From JBHELG01 sp046263195 (GTDB taxonomy: Bacteria > Actinomycetota > Nitriliruptoria > Nitriliruptorales > JAHWKO01): a stretch of DNA of 28,447 nucleotides. A program made the translations under genes and the position numbers. The stretch spans positions 1 to 28,447 of the forward strand of contig JBHELG010000156.1 in NCBI GenBank assembly GCA_046263195.1, in the 5' to 3' direction. The first letter of the stretch is position 1, and each line of letters begins with the position of its first letter. The notes under the pieces are model-generated. The model did no database searches. It saw only the letters and a list, made by a program, of their open reading frames with translations, and was not told the DNA's origin. Below are positions 17,686 to 23,826 of this stretch, piece after piece.

Positions 17686-18668
17686 CAGCGGGTCTCTGCG
17701 GGAGTCGGCGCCTCGACTGTCTGAGGTGAACGTGCTGGAGGATCGCCGAGGGGTAGCCATCCGGCGACCACAAGCTGACCGAGGTGCTCCCGCAGCCACA
17801 CGGTGTGTTCGGAGGGAGTCGCAGCGCCCGGAGCGGTCGCAAGCGCCACGACGCGCCAAGGCCAACTGTCGCTTCGGTCCAGCCTCCTGACCGCAACGGA
17901 GCGGTAACCGGCCGCTTCGAGCGCCGCGCCGGCCTCGGTGAGCTCGTGTTCCTCGCCGACCGCTATCCACTTCGGTATAGCGGGAGCGAGATCGGGAGTT
18001 GGAAGCCACCACGGAGACCCAGCCGGCCGCGCTCCGGCCCGGTCGAGGCGGACGGGCACGCCTATGCGAACGACGCGGGCGTTGCGGTAGGTGCCACCCT
18101 CGCTGTCGAGCAGGACGGCGACGAGCGTCACCACGGCAGCTCCCGGTGCGGGATGATCCACGGCCTCCACGGCCAGGTGCTCGACGTACGCCCCGGTTCC
18201 GGCGCGACCCAGCCCGAGTTCGAGATGTGGTCCGACGTCCCCAAGCCATGCTCGGGCGACCGTCACGGCCACCGCCGCAGCGTCTCCGGGGCCAAACGCC
18301 GCCCGCCCGCCGAACCGCAATCCCACGGGCCCTTCCTGCTGCGATCCCGCGGTCTCCTGTGACGATGGGGCCGACGACGGCGAACTGCCTACGACGGTCG
18401 TGGCCTCGGTTCCCTCAGGGGGCGGGGAGGATGGCGGCGCGGCGGGTTGGACGTGCCGTGTGAGCAGCAAGACGACGACGGCCCAGGGCAACGCCGCCGC
18501 TGCGAACGCGAGCCGGCCTCGGCGTGCCGGCCGCTGAGATGCAGGCTCGTCGAGGAAGTCCCAGGTGGTCGGCGTTGACTGGCCGTTGCCACCATCGTCC
18601 AGGGGCTCGCGCCCTTCCTCTCTTGATCCCTCACTCCAAGAACGAGGAGAAGGTTGCTGTCCGCTCAT
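17685..18668 (-). CDS. TcpC-like single-pass membrane protein
   Basis: A 327-residue protein. A disordered, acidic cytoplasmic N-terminus (about 50 residues) is followed by a basic RPARRGR stretch, one membrane helix (LAFAAAALPWAVVVLLL), a proline/serine linker and an extracytoplasmic part with two NTF2-like segments. The pattern VAVTVARAWLGD, AVVTLVAVLLD, VVRIGVPVRLD and SPWWLPTPDL resembles TcpC-type scaffold proteins of conjugation systems and their chromosomal actinobacterial relatives. No other transfer genes are present, so a housekeeping envelope role is more likely than conjugation. ATG 18668 has GGGAGGT ten bases upstream. A perfect 15-bp hairpin lies 24 bases before the start. It is coupled to the Rv3235-family gene. 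Confidence 0.6.
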   Translation of the reverse strand: MSGQQPSPRSWSEGSREEGREPLDDGGNGQSTPTTWDFLDEPASQRPARRGRLAFAAAALPWAVVVLLLTRHVQPAAPPSSPPPEGTEATTVVGSSPSSAPSSQETAGSQQEGPVGLRFGGRAAFGPGDAAAVAVTVARAWLGDVGPHLELGLGRAGTGAYVEHLAVEAVDHPAPGAAVVTLVAVLLDSEGGTYRNARVVRIGVPVRLDRAGARPAGSPWWLPTPDLAPAIPKWIAVGEEHELTEAGAALEAAGYRSVAVRRLDRSDSWPWRVVALATAPGAATPSEHTVWLREHLGQLVVAGWLPLGDPPARSPQTVEAPTPAETR

Positions 18669-18692
18669 CGTCTAGGTACCTCCCGGTGGTGA

Positions 18693-18726
18693 GGGGTCGG
18701 CCCCGCCTGAGGGCGGGGCCGACCCC
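18693..18726 (-). repeat. Perfect 15-bp inverted repeat with TGAG loop
   Basis: GGGGTCGGCCCCGCC (18693-18707) pairs without mismatch with 18712-18726 across a four-base loop. It lies in the 5' leader of the minus-strand TcpC-like gene. It could be a transcription block, a leader structure or a protein site. No T-run follows on either strand. Confidence 0.75.
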
Positions 18727-18800
18727 GCGTGCGGGCGTCGGTGGTGGGGGGCGGAGCACCACGACCCCGTCACGTGCCATGGCCGCCTCGAATCGGCCTG

Positions 18801-18854
18801 AGCCTTATTCAGCCTTATATAGTGTTACACAGCGAAAAGCGTTGTAGTACACGG
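18801..18854. promoter_or_regulatory. Operator-like array with direct and dyad repeats around a TATAGT
   Basis: AGCCTTAT is repeated at 18801 and 18811 (10-base period, one helical turn) and runs into TATAGT at 18818-18823. Next comes GTGTTACAC (18822-18830), then TGTAGTACA, forming an imperfect long dyad centred on an AAAA. This AT-rich patch stands out in a GC-rich setting and looks like a regulated promoter, orientation uncertain. Confidence 0.45.
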
Positions 18855-19041
18855 TTCGAGGGCAGAGAAGGGCGTGCGCCTGAATGCTGTGGAAGGACAG
18901 CGCGGGGAGTTTGCGCGGAGGGCAGGGAGGGCACAGGGGCAGCCGTGGCGAGAGCCGGGCGGGGGCGTAGGAAACCGGCAGGCGTCGGACCGAGCGCGGA
19001 CGTCTGGCTATCCTGACCCTCTCGCCGTGTCCGGAGGTGCA

Positions 19042-19734
19042 ATGTCAAACGGTCTGGGCACGGACGCGGCCGGTCCTGTGCGGCAGGAGCTCACGGAGGA
19101 GGAGCGGCAACAGCTGTTCGAGGAGCAGGCGTTGCCCTACCTCGATCGGCTCTACTCAGCGGCGCTGCGCTACACGCGAAATCCGGCAGACGCCGAGGAT
19201 CTCGTACAAGAGACGTTCGCGAAGGCCTTCAGCGCGTTCCATCAGTTCGAGCCGGGCACGAACCTCAGGGCCTGGCTCTATCGGATCCTCACCAACACGT
19301 ACATCAACCAGTACCGCAGGCGGCAGCGGCGGCCGGATGAGTATCCGCAGGAGGAGATAGACGACTTCTCCCTGTACGACTGGATCGGCGGTGCTGGGCG
19401 TTCAGCGGAAGTCGAGGTGCTCGAACACATCACCGCGGAGGAGGTCAGGCAGGCTCTCGCCGACCTCCCCGAATCGTTCCGTTTGGCGGTCTACCTCGCG
19501 GACGTCGAAGGGTTCTCGTACAAGGAGATCGCCGACATCATGGGCACTCCGGTCGGGACCGTCATGTCTCGGTTGCATCGGGGAAGGAAAGCGCTTCAGC
19601 GGGCGTTGGCGGAATATGCCCGAGGTCGTGGAATCGTGGGACGTTTCGAACCGAGCATCGCAGAGGGTGCTGGACAGGAGGGAGAAGGCGATGGTGAGCC
19701 TTCCGACTTCCGAGCGGGCCCGTCGGGCGGCTAG
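19042..19734 (+). CDS. sigH: ECF sigma factor, SigH/SigR (RpoE) group
   Basis: A 230-residue sigma factor of the thiol-stress SigR/SigH group. Region 2 (LPYLDRLYSAALRYTRNPADAEDLVQETFAKAFSAF and LRAWLYRILTNTYINQYRRRQR) and region 4 (DLPESFRLAVYLADVEGFSYKEIADIMGTPVGTVMSRLHRGRKAL) are complete. The ATG at 19042 follows GGAGGTGCA; a longer open frame to 18874 lacks family similarity. The family drives redox and heat-stress genes, usually including its own operon, from GGAAT/GTT-type promoters. A glycine/glutamate-rich C-terminal tail of about 30 residues is longer than usual. The anti-sigma gene starts 33 bases downstream. I found no clear autoregulatory promoter. Confidence 0.93.
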   Translation: MSNGLGTDAAGPVRQELTEEERQQLFEEQALPYLDRLYSAALRYTRNPADAEDLVQETFAKAFSAFHQFEPGTNLRAWLYRILTNTYINQYRRRQRRPDEYPQEEIDDFSLYDWIGGAGRSAEVEVLEHITAEEVRQALADLPESFRLAVYLADVEGFSYKEIADIMGTPVGTVMSRLHRGRKALQRALAEYARGRGIVGRFEPSIAEGAGQEGEGDGEPSDFRAGPSGG

Positions 19735-19767
19735 CCGAGCGGTGGGAACGTGCTGGGAGGAGTGAAC

Positions 19768-20007
19768 GTGACCAGTGACTGTCCGGAGGCGCTCGAGCGC
19801 CTGCAGGAGTACCTCGATGGTGAGATGGAGGAGTGGCAGATCGCGGAGATCTCCGCGCATCTTGCTGCCTGCTACCCCTGCGGTGACCGCGCCGAGTTCG
19901 AACGCCATCTGCGGACAGTTGTGCGCACCTGTGGTGCCGAGCTGGCCCCCGAGGGGCTGTTGGAGAAGGTGCGGGCCTGCTGCCGCAACGAGGCTCCCCG
20001 CCACTGA
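19768..20007 (+). CDS. rsrA: Zinc-binding redox anti-sigma factor RsrA/RshA
   Basis: A 79-residue ZAS-family anti-sigma factor. Cys5, His31, Cys35 and Cys38 (HLAACYPC) have the same spacing as the zinc ligands of Streptomyces RsrA. Under reducing conditions it holds the sigma factor; disulfide stress expels zinc and releases it. Two more cysteine sites lie near the C-terminus (VRTCG and RACC). GTG 19768 is chosen because GGGAGG sits seven bases upstream; GTG 19762 would be too close. It forms an operon with sigH. Confidence 0.92.
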   Translation: MTSDCPEALERLQEYLDGEMEEWQIAEISAHLAACYPCGDRAEFERHLRTVVRTCGAELAPEGLLEKVRACCRNEAPRH

Positions 20008-20030
20008 TCCGACCACAGCTATCGCGCCCA

Positions 20031-20074
20031 CGGTCCTGGGCACATCTCGTCGCGGTCCTGGCCACACCTGGTCG
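20031..20074 (+). repeat. 22-bp imperfect tandem repeat after rsrA
   Basis: Two adjacent 22-base units, 20031-20052 and 20053-20074, are identical at 19 positions; both begin CGGTCCTGG. They lie between rsrA and galE and resemble block 1 of the secA/pdtaS leader motif. Confidence 0.6.
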
Positions 20075-20094
20075 GCGGCATCTCTGTGGCGATT

Positions 20095-20145
20095 GTCTCG
20101 GTTTTCGTGAACCCGAGACCGCTACTTCCGCGGGACCGCTACCAT
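20095..20145 (+). promoter_or_regulatory. Hairpin, GACCGCTAC repeats and possible -10 before galE
   Basis: GTCTCGG (20095-20101) pairs with CCGAGAC (20113-20119), a 7-bp stem that may end the sigH-rsrA transcript. GACCGCTAC occurs at 20117 and again at 20134 (17-base period). The second copy runs into CTACCAT at 20139-20145, a plausible -10 for galE. No T-run is present. Confidence 0.4.
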
Positions 20146-20184
20146 CCGCGACGCTCCGCCACGCACCGTCTCAAAAGGAGTAGG

Positions 20185-21165
20185 GTGTCCACGACTGCAA
20201 CGGTTCTCGTCACGGGTGGCGCGGGGTTTATCGGCTCGCACCTCACTGACCGCCTCCTCTTGGAGGGGTATCGGGTCGTAGTCATCGACGATCTCTCCAC
20301 TGGCAAGCTCGACAACCTTGCCGCGGCGCGCACGTCAGCCCCGGGGCGCTTCGAGTTCCACCGCCTCGACCTTCTCGACCGCCGCTTCGACGACGTGGTG
20401 GCAAAGCACTTGCCGGAGGTGATCTGTCACCTTGCTGCCCAGATGAACGTACGTGCGAGTGTGGTCGACCCCTTCCACGATGCACGGGTGAACGTATTGG
20501 GCACGCTCGCGGTACTGGAGGCTGCCCGACGACACGGTGTTCCCAAGGTCGTGTTCACGACCTCAGGCGGCTGCATCTACGGTGAGCCTGCCGAGCACGA
20601 GCTGCCAGTCCGCGAGGACCGCTCGGGCCACGCCCACTCGCCGTACGGGGCAAGTAAGCGGTGTGGGGAGGAGTATCTCCGCACCTACCGCTCACTCTAT
20701 GGCATCGAGTGGACGTCACTCGCGCTCGCCAACGTCTACGGGCCGCGTCAGGACCCCCTGGGGGAAGCCGGAGTCGTCGCGATCTTCGCCGAGCGTATGC
20801 TCGCGGGGCTGCCCGTCGTCATCTATGGCGACGGCGAGCAGACCCGCGACTTCGTCTACGTGGACGACGTCGTGCAAGCTTTCATGCTCGCGATCGAGCG
20901 CGGCGCCAACGAGCGGTTCAACATCGGTACAGGCGAGCGGACGAGCGTCAACGCCCTTTATCGTGCTCTTGCGGCGACAACGGGCTACGTCGCCGCGCCC
21001 GTATACGCGCCCGAGCGGGCGGGCGAATTGCGGCACAATTCCCTCGACATCAGCAAAGCGGCAGACTTGCTCGGTTGGGAACCGTGGACGACCCTTGGGG
21101 AGGGTCTCGCGAGCACTCTTGCGGCAACTGGCGGCCGAAGCTGGCAGGATGTGCGACAGGGCTGA
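20185..21165 (+). CDS. galE: NAD-dependent sugar-nucleotide epimerase, GalE-like
   Basis: A 326-residue short-chain (extended SDR) enzyme. The NAD-binding loop is GGAGFIG at 11-17, followed by IDDLSTG for cofactor binding. The catalytic triad is visible as Ser127 region (TTSGGCIYG), Tyr154 and Lys158 (SPYGASKRCGEEY). NVYGPRQDPLGEAGVVAIF and RDFVYVDDVVQAF match actinobacterial UDP-glucose 4-epimerases of the Rv3634c type. The product would supply UDP-galactose or a related sugar for envelope glycans. GTG 20185 follows AAAAGGAG and begins the Rossmann strand at once; the longer frame from 20086 crosses regulatory repeats and is unlikely. Another nucleotide-sugar specificity cannot be excluded. 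Confidence 0.88.
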   Translation: MSTTATVLVTGGAGFIGSHLTDRLLLEGYRVVVIDDLSTGKLDNLAAARTSAPGRFEFHRLDLLDRRFDDVVAKHLPEVICHLAAQMNVRASVVDPFHDARVNVLGTLAVLEAARRHGVPKVVFTTSGGCIYGEPAEHELPVREDRSGHAHSPYGASKRCGEEYLRTYRSLYGIEWTSLALANVYGPRQDPLGEAGVVAIFAERMLAGLPVVIYGDGEQTRDFVYVDDVVQAFMLAIERGANERFNIGTGERTSVNALYRALAATTGYVAAPVYAPERAGELRHNSLDISKAADLLGWEPWTTLGEGLASTLAATGGRSWQDVRQG

Positions 21166-21386
21166 GCGGGTGCAGTGATTTGGCTGGGGCGGTCGTGCTT
21201 GGGTTCAGGCTTTCCCTGTTGACACACTCGAGCACCGAAACGACGGTCGAACTGCCTGTGCCGTGAAGGGAGCAGCGCGAGGCGGACGATGCCTTCAGAC
21301 TTATGAGCCGGACGAGTACCCGTCCTGTGGACGAGTTGCAAGGGTGCGCCGTTTCCGCGACGTTGTGTGGTAATCCGCCGGCCGGG

Positions 21387-21394
21387 TAACTCAG
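21387..21394 (+). promoter_or_regulatory. BldD-box half-site in front of bldD
   Basis: TAACTCAG matches the left half of the published Streptomyces BldD consensus TNACNCWGNGTNA without error; the right half does not match. It lies 12 bases before the TTG start and abuts its ribosome-binding site, a position suited to autorepression. Confidence 0.3.
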
Positions 21395-21405
21395 GTGGTG
21401 ACGCG

Positions 21406-21870
21406 TTGCCGACGACCTACGCAGAAGAGGTAGGAACCCGCCTACGGCGCATTCGCATGCAGCAAGGTCTGTCGCTGCAGGATGTGGAGAGGCGTTCAAG
21501 AGGGAGATGGAAGGCGGCGGTCATTGGCTCCTACGAGCGCGGGGACCGCAATATCAGCGCAGCGCGTCTTTGCGAGCTCGCCGAGTTCTACGGCGTGTCC
21601 GCCTCCGAAGTACTCCCGCAAGATGACGCCCCGCGACCCGTAGACTACTCCCGGGGCGTGGTGCTCGACCTGAGCAAGCTGGACGATTCGGAGCGGTGGG
21701 GAGGCGTGCGTCGCTATGCGGAGTCGATCCAGCTCGAGCGGGGCGACTTCAACCGGCAAGTGCTGTCCGTGCGATCCGACGACCTGCGTGCGCTCGCCGT
21801 CATCATGGGAACGAGCCCTGACCAGCTTCTCGATGGCCTGCGCGACGCGAACATTCTCGTCGAGGGCTGA
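21406..21870 (+). CDS. bldD: BldD-like XRE regulator with cyclic-di-GMP signature
   Basis: A 154-residue protein. The N-terminal HTH is BldD-like throughout: GTRLRRIRMQQGLSLQDVE, then GRWKAAVIGSYERGDR, then LAEFYGVSASEVLP. The C-terminal domain keeps the BldD cyclic-di-GMP motif as RGD (112-114), eight residues, then RSDD (123-126); Streptomyces BldD has RGD-x8-RQDD. In Streptomyces four c-di-GMP molecules dimerise BldD to repress development. TTG 21406 follows AGGTGGTG and gives the normal N-terminus; GTG 21367 is the alternative. It is convergent with the DUF5317 gene. Confidence 0.88.
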   Translation: MPTTYAEEVGTRLRRIRMQQGLSLQDVERRSRGRWKAAVIGSYERGDRNISAARLCELAEFYGVSASEVLPQDDAPRPVDYSRGVVLDLSKLDDSERWGGVRRYAESIQLERGDFNRQVLSVRSDDLRALAVIMGTSPDQLLDGLRDANILVEG

Positions 21871-21934
21871 TGTGCCAGCTGCCTGCACTTGACCCGGCGA
21901 CGCCCTCTCCTGCTCTCACCAAATGACTCCCGCC

Positions 21935-22504
21935 TCACCGCTGTTGTGGCAAGGGTCTGCGTCTGCCACCGCGACGCTCCACAGAGGTCCGGTAGGTCAT
22001 CAGGTGCGACAGGAGCGGGATCATGCCCGCAGCGAGCACGATATCGCCCAGCGATACGATCGTGCGCAGGGGCGGCAGTGGCACCACGTCTGCGAGGTAG
22101 CCGAAGCGCGTCCTGTCGGTCATGATCTCGTGCTTGCCCTCCAGCGGCTCGCTGCCCGGTAGTCCGATGGCAGTTATGGCTTCGGGAGCAACCGGCATGG
22201 CACCGTTCGCGGCGAGGACAATCCCGTTCAGCAGAAGGCCGAGGAAGATCAGCGGCATGCCCGGCCGATAGCGGTTCAGCAGCGCCCACGCCGCGACGAG
22301 CAGCTGGCTGGTGAGCAACAGACCGGTCGTGAGAGGGTTGGGCAGCGGCACGCGCGACCAAGCGGCTTCTGTGGCCAGCTGCAGGGCGAGTCCGACCAGG
22401 AGCACCCAAGACCACCCGACGACCTCCGCGATTCGGCTCAGGCGGCCGCCGCGGAGGTAGCCGATGGCGACGGCAAGGCCGAGGACGAGGATCGTGAAGG
22501 GCAA
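21935..22504 (-). CDS. DUF5317-family membrane protein
   Basis: A 189-residue integral membrane protein with four to five hydrophobic segments: TILVLGLAVAIGYL at the start, a central pair (WVLLVGLALQL and GLLLTSQLLVAAWALL), IFLGLLLNGIVLAANG, and IVSLGDIVLAAGMIPLL. The family features NGAMPV, KHEIMTDRTRFGYLADVVPLP and SLGD are present. The TTG at 22504 follows GGAGGAG. DUF5317 has no assigned function. It is divergent from the small membrane protein at 22649 and convergent with bldD. Confidence 0.75.
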   Translation of the reverse strand: MPFTILVLGLAVAIGYLRGGRLSRIAEVVGWSWVLLVGLALQLATEAAWSRVPLPNPLTTGLLLTSQLLVAAWALLNRYRPGMPLIFLGLLLNGIVLAANGAMPVAPEAITAIGLPGSEPLEGKHEIMTDRTRFGYLADVVPLPPLRTIVSLGDIVLAAGMIPLLSHLMTYRTSVERRGGRRRPLPQQR

Positions 22505-22648
22505 ACGCTCCTCCGCTCCCGCCGGTGGTGACCGTTTGGCCTGGGGACTGCCGCCTCCCCCAACGATACAGGCCGGACGCTGGCGGGAGACTCAAGAGAG
22601 AAGACCCGCCCCGCCCGCCGCCTGCGGCGGCCTCCCGGAGGAGCCGTC

Positions 22649-23131
22649 ATGACCTCCACTGGACGTCCTCTGCGCAACGCGGACCTATTGCCGCGCATAC
22701 CGGCGATGCCGCAACCAACATCTGTCCCGCCCACCCGGGCTTCCGGCCCGGCCCGGCGCCTGGAGGATGGTGTGTCCGGAGCCTGGGCATTGGCGGGAGC
22801 AGTCGGCTGGCTGCTCCTGCTCACAGCTGCGGTGACGATCCAGCCGCAGCCCTCTGACGCCGACGCGATTCCCACGTTCCTCGATGCGCTGTTCATGAAC
22901 ATGCTCGCCCTGACCCTCTCGGCCACCACCTTGGGGTTGGCCGTCCGGCGCCGCGCAGGGTTCGCCGCGTCCCTGGCCGGCTCAGGCGTGCTCCTCGCGG
23001 CGGTCCTGCTTTGCCCGGTAAGCGGGCACCACGAGATGGGTCTCTGGTGGTACGGACAACTCGCCTGCTGCGGAGGTCTTATTGCCATGAGCCTGGCCGG
23101 GCTCCTGCGTGCCCCGGCCGTCGGGGACTAG
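22649..23131 (+). CDS. Predicted four-helix membrane protein, unknown
   Basis: A 160-residue protein. The first 42 residues are polar; then four hydrophobic segments follow: WALAGAVGWLLLLTAAVTI, FMNMLALTLSATTLGLAV, FAASLAGSGVLLAAVLLC and LACCGGLIAMSLAGLL. A GHHEMGLWWYG loop lies between the last two. ATG 22649 has GGAGGAG six bases upstream. I do not recognise the family. The GGGLxxM-like glycine content and small size suggest a structural or accessory membrane protein. It is divergently placed from DUF5317, which may share its regulatory region, where a GCCGCC-TGC-GGCGGC hairpin lies just before the ribosome-binding site. Confidence 0.65.
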   Translation: MTSTGRPLRNADLLPRIPAMPQPTSVPPTRASGPARRLEDGVSGAWALAGAVGWLLLLTAAVTIQPQPSDADAIPTFLDALFMNMLALTLSATTLGLAVRRRAGFAASLAGSGVLLAAVLLCPVSGHHEMGLWWYGQLACCGGLIAMSLAGLLRAPAVGD

Positions 23132-23247
23132 CGCTGGGCAGGCAGGCGCCCACGACGAAGGGCGGCCGGCGGGCAGGTCGTATACCTGGCGATTCGAAGC
23201 GGCCACTTGAGCGCAACGGCTCCACACCCTTGGCAGCTAGGCTGATC

Positions 23248-23259
23248 ACGACATGTCGT
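23248..23259 (+). repeat. 12-base palindrome centred on the start codon of the sigma region 4 gene
   Basis: ACGACATGTCGT is its own reverse complement and contains the ATG at 23253. No clear ribosome-binding site precedes it, so a protein bound here, or a folded or leaderless message, could set its expression. Confidence 0.5.
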
Positions 23260-23633
23260 CACCACAGGAGACTCCGGACGCTCCCCGTGATTCAGGCGGC
23301 GGGCGGCGTGGACGGCCTCGTCGCAGCGGGCGCGGGGATGCAGCGGCACAAGCGGGTCGACCGCCTCGTCGGGGTGGGGCACGCCCCGACGAGGAGGATC
23401 GTGTCGCCGAACTCGCACGTCCCCTCGAGCGCGTGCTGCGCCGTCTGCCGGAGGTCGAACGGCGGGTCGTGGAGCTGCGGATGGGGCTTGTGGACGGCTA
23501 CTCACGCAACCTTGCCGACACCGCCCGAGGGCTGGGACTCACGATCCAGGAGGCCCGGGAGATCGAGCAGCGCGCCTTCGAACGGATACGCGAGGTCGTG
23601 CCGCTGCAGCACCTGCAGAAGTACCTCAGTTGA
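23253..23633 (+). CDS. Stand-alone sigma-70 region 4-like protein
   Basis: A 126-residue protein. The first 50 residues are basic and disordered (GGGRRGRPRRSGRGD). Residues 50-120 look like region 4 of a primary sigma factor: LERVLRRLPEVERRVVELRMGLVDGYSRNLADTARGLGLTIQEAREIEQRAFERIREV. The DGYSRNLADTARGLGLT helix-turn-helix and the I-x-Q-x-A-R-E-I-E-Q-R-A helix correspond to SigA. There is no region 2 or 3, so it cannot direct initiation alone. It may be a decoy, a co-activator or a DNA-binding regulator. It precedes pdtaS by 193 bases that hold the leader motif. Confidence 0.7.
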   Translation: MSSPQETPDAPRDSGGGRRGRPRRSGRGDAAAQAGRPPRRGGARPDEEDRVAELARPLERVLRRLPEVERRVVELRMGLVDGYSRNLADTARGLGLTIQEAREIEQRAFERIREVVPLQHLQKYLS

Positions 23634-23642
23634 TCCGGAACC

Positions 23643-23820
23643 TGTCGTGCCCGCGGTCAGGCAGGCCCAAGAGCGCGACTACGACTAGTCCCCAGAGTCA
23701 GGCCCGTCCGCTTCCGTGGCAGTCTTGTGTTCCCCACCCCCTGGTCCCACGGCCCCTCACCGGGCCAAGCCAAGACCGCTTTTCCACCCGAATCCCCTCC
23801 TGGCCCCCTTTGGTCGCTGA
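23643..23820 (+). promoter_or_regulatory. pdtaS leader element (copy B of a motif shared with secA)
   Basis: Block 1 (23643-23658) matches the secA copy at 14 of 16 bases. Block 2 (23767-23789) matches at 20 of 23, all differences being C/T. Block 3 CCCCTTTGG is at 23805-23813, 15 bases after block 2 against 16 in secA. CGGTC in block 1 could pair with GACCG in block 2 across a 116-base insertion absent from the secA copy. The element ends 6 bases before the pdtaS ATG, which has no other evident ribosome-binding site. Confidence 0.5.
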
Positions 23821-23826
23821 CTACTG

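Larger units (their letters stand above)
18669..19041. other. Divergent regulatory region between the TcpC-like gene and sigH
   Basis: A 373-base non-coding stretch. It holds the 15-bp hairpin (18693-18726), an AT-rich promoter/operator zone (18801-18854), a TATCCT at about 19011 that could be a -10 for sigH, and the sigH ribosome-binding site GGAGGT. A longer sigH frame starting at 18874 is open but has no family similarity before 19042. Confidence 0.6.

Noticed and set aside
17254..17724. Plus-strand frame of 156 codons after secA
   Set aside because: It is antisense to the Rv3235-family gene, which has recognisable strands and is coupled to its upstream gene.
18874..19041. N-terminal extension of SigH from 18874
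   Set aside because: The added residues are arginine/glycine-rich without sigma similarity, and GGAGGT before ATG 19042 sets a normal start.
21221..21260. Promoter from TTGACA near 21225 upstream of bldD
   Set aside because: No -10 element lies at a proper spacing; the region after it is GC-rich.
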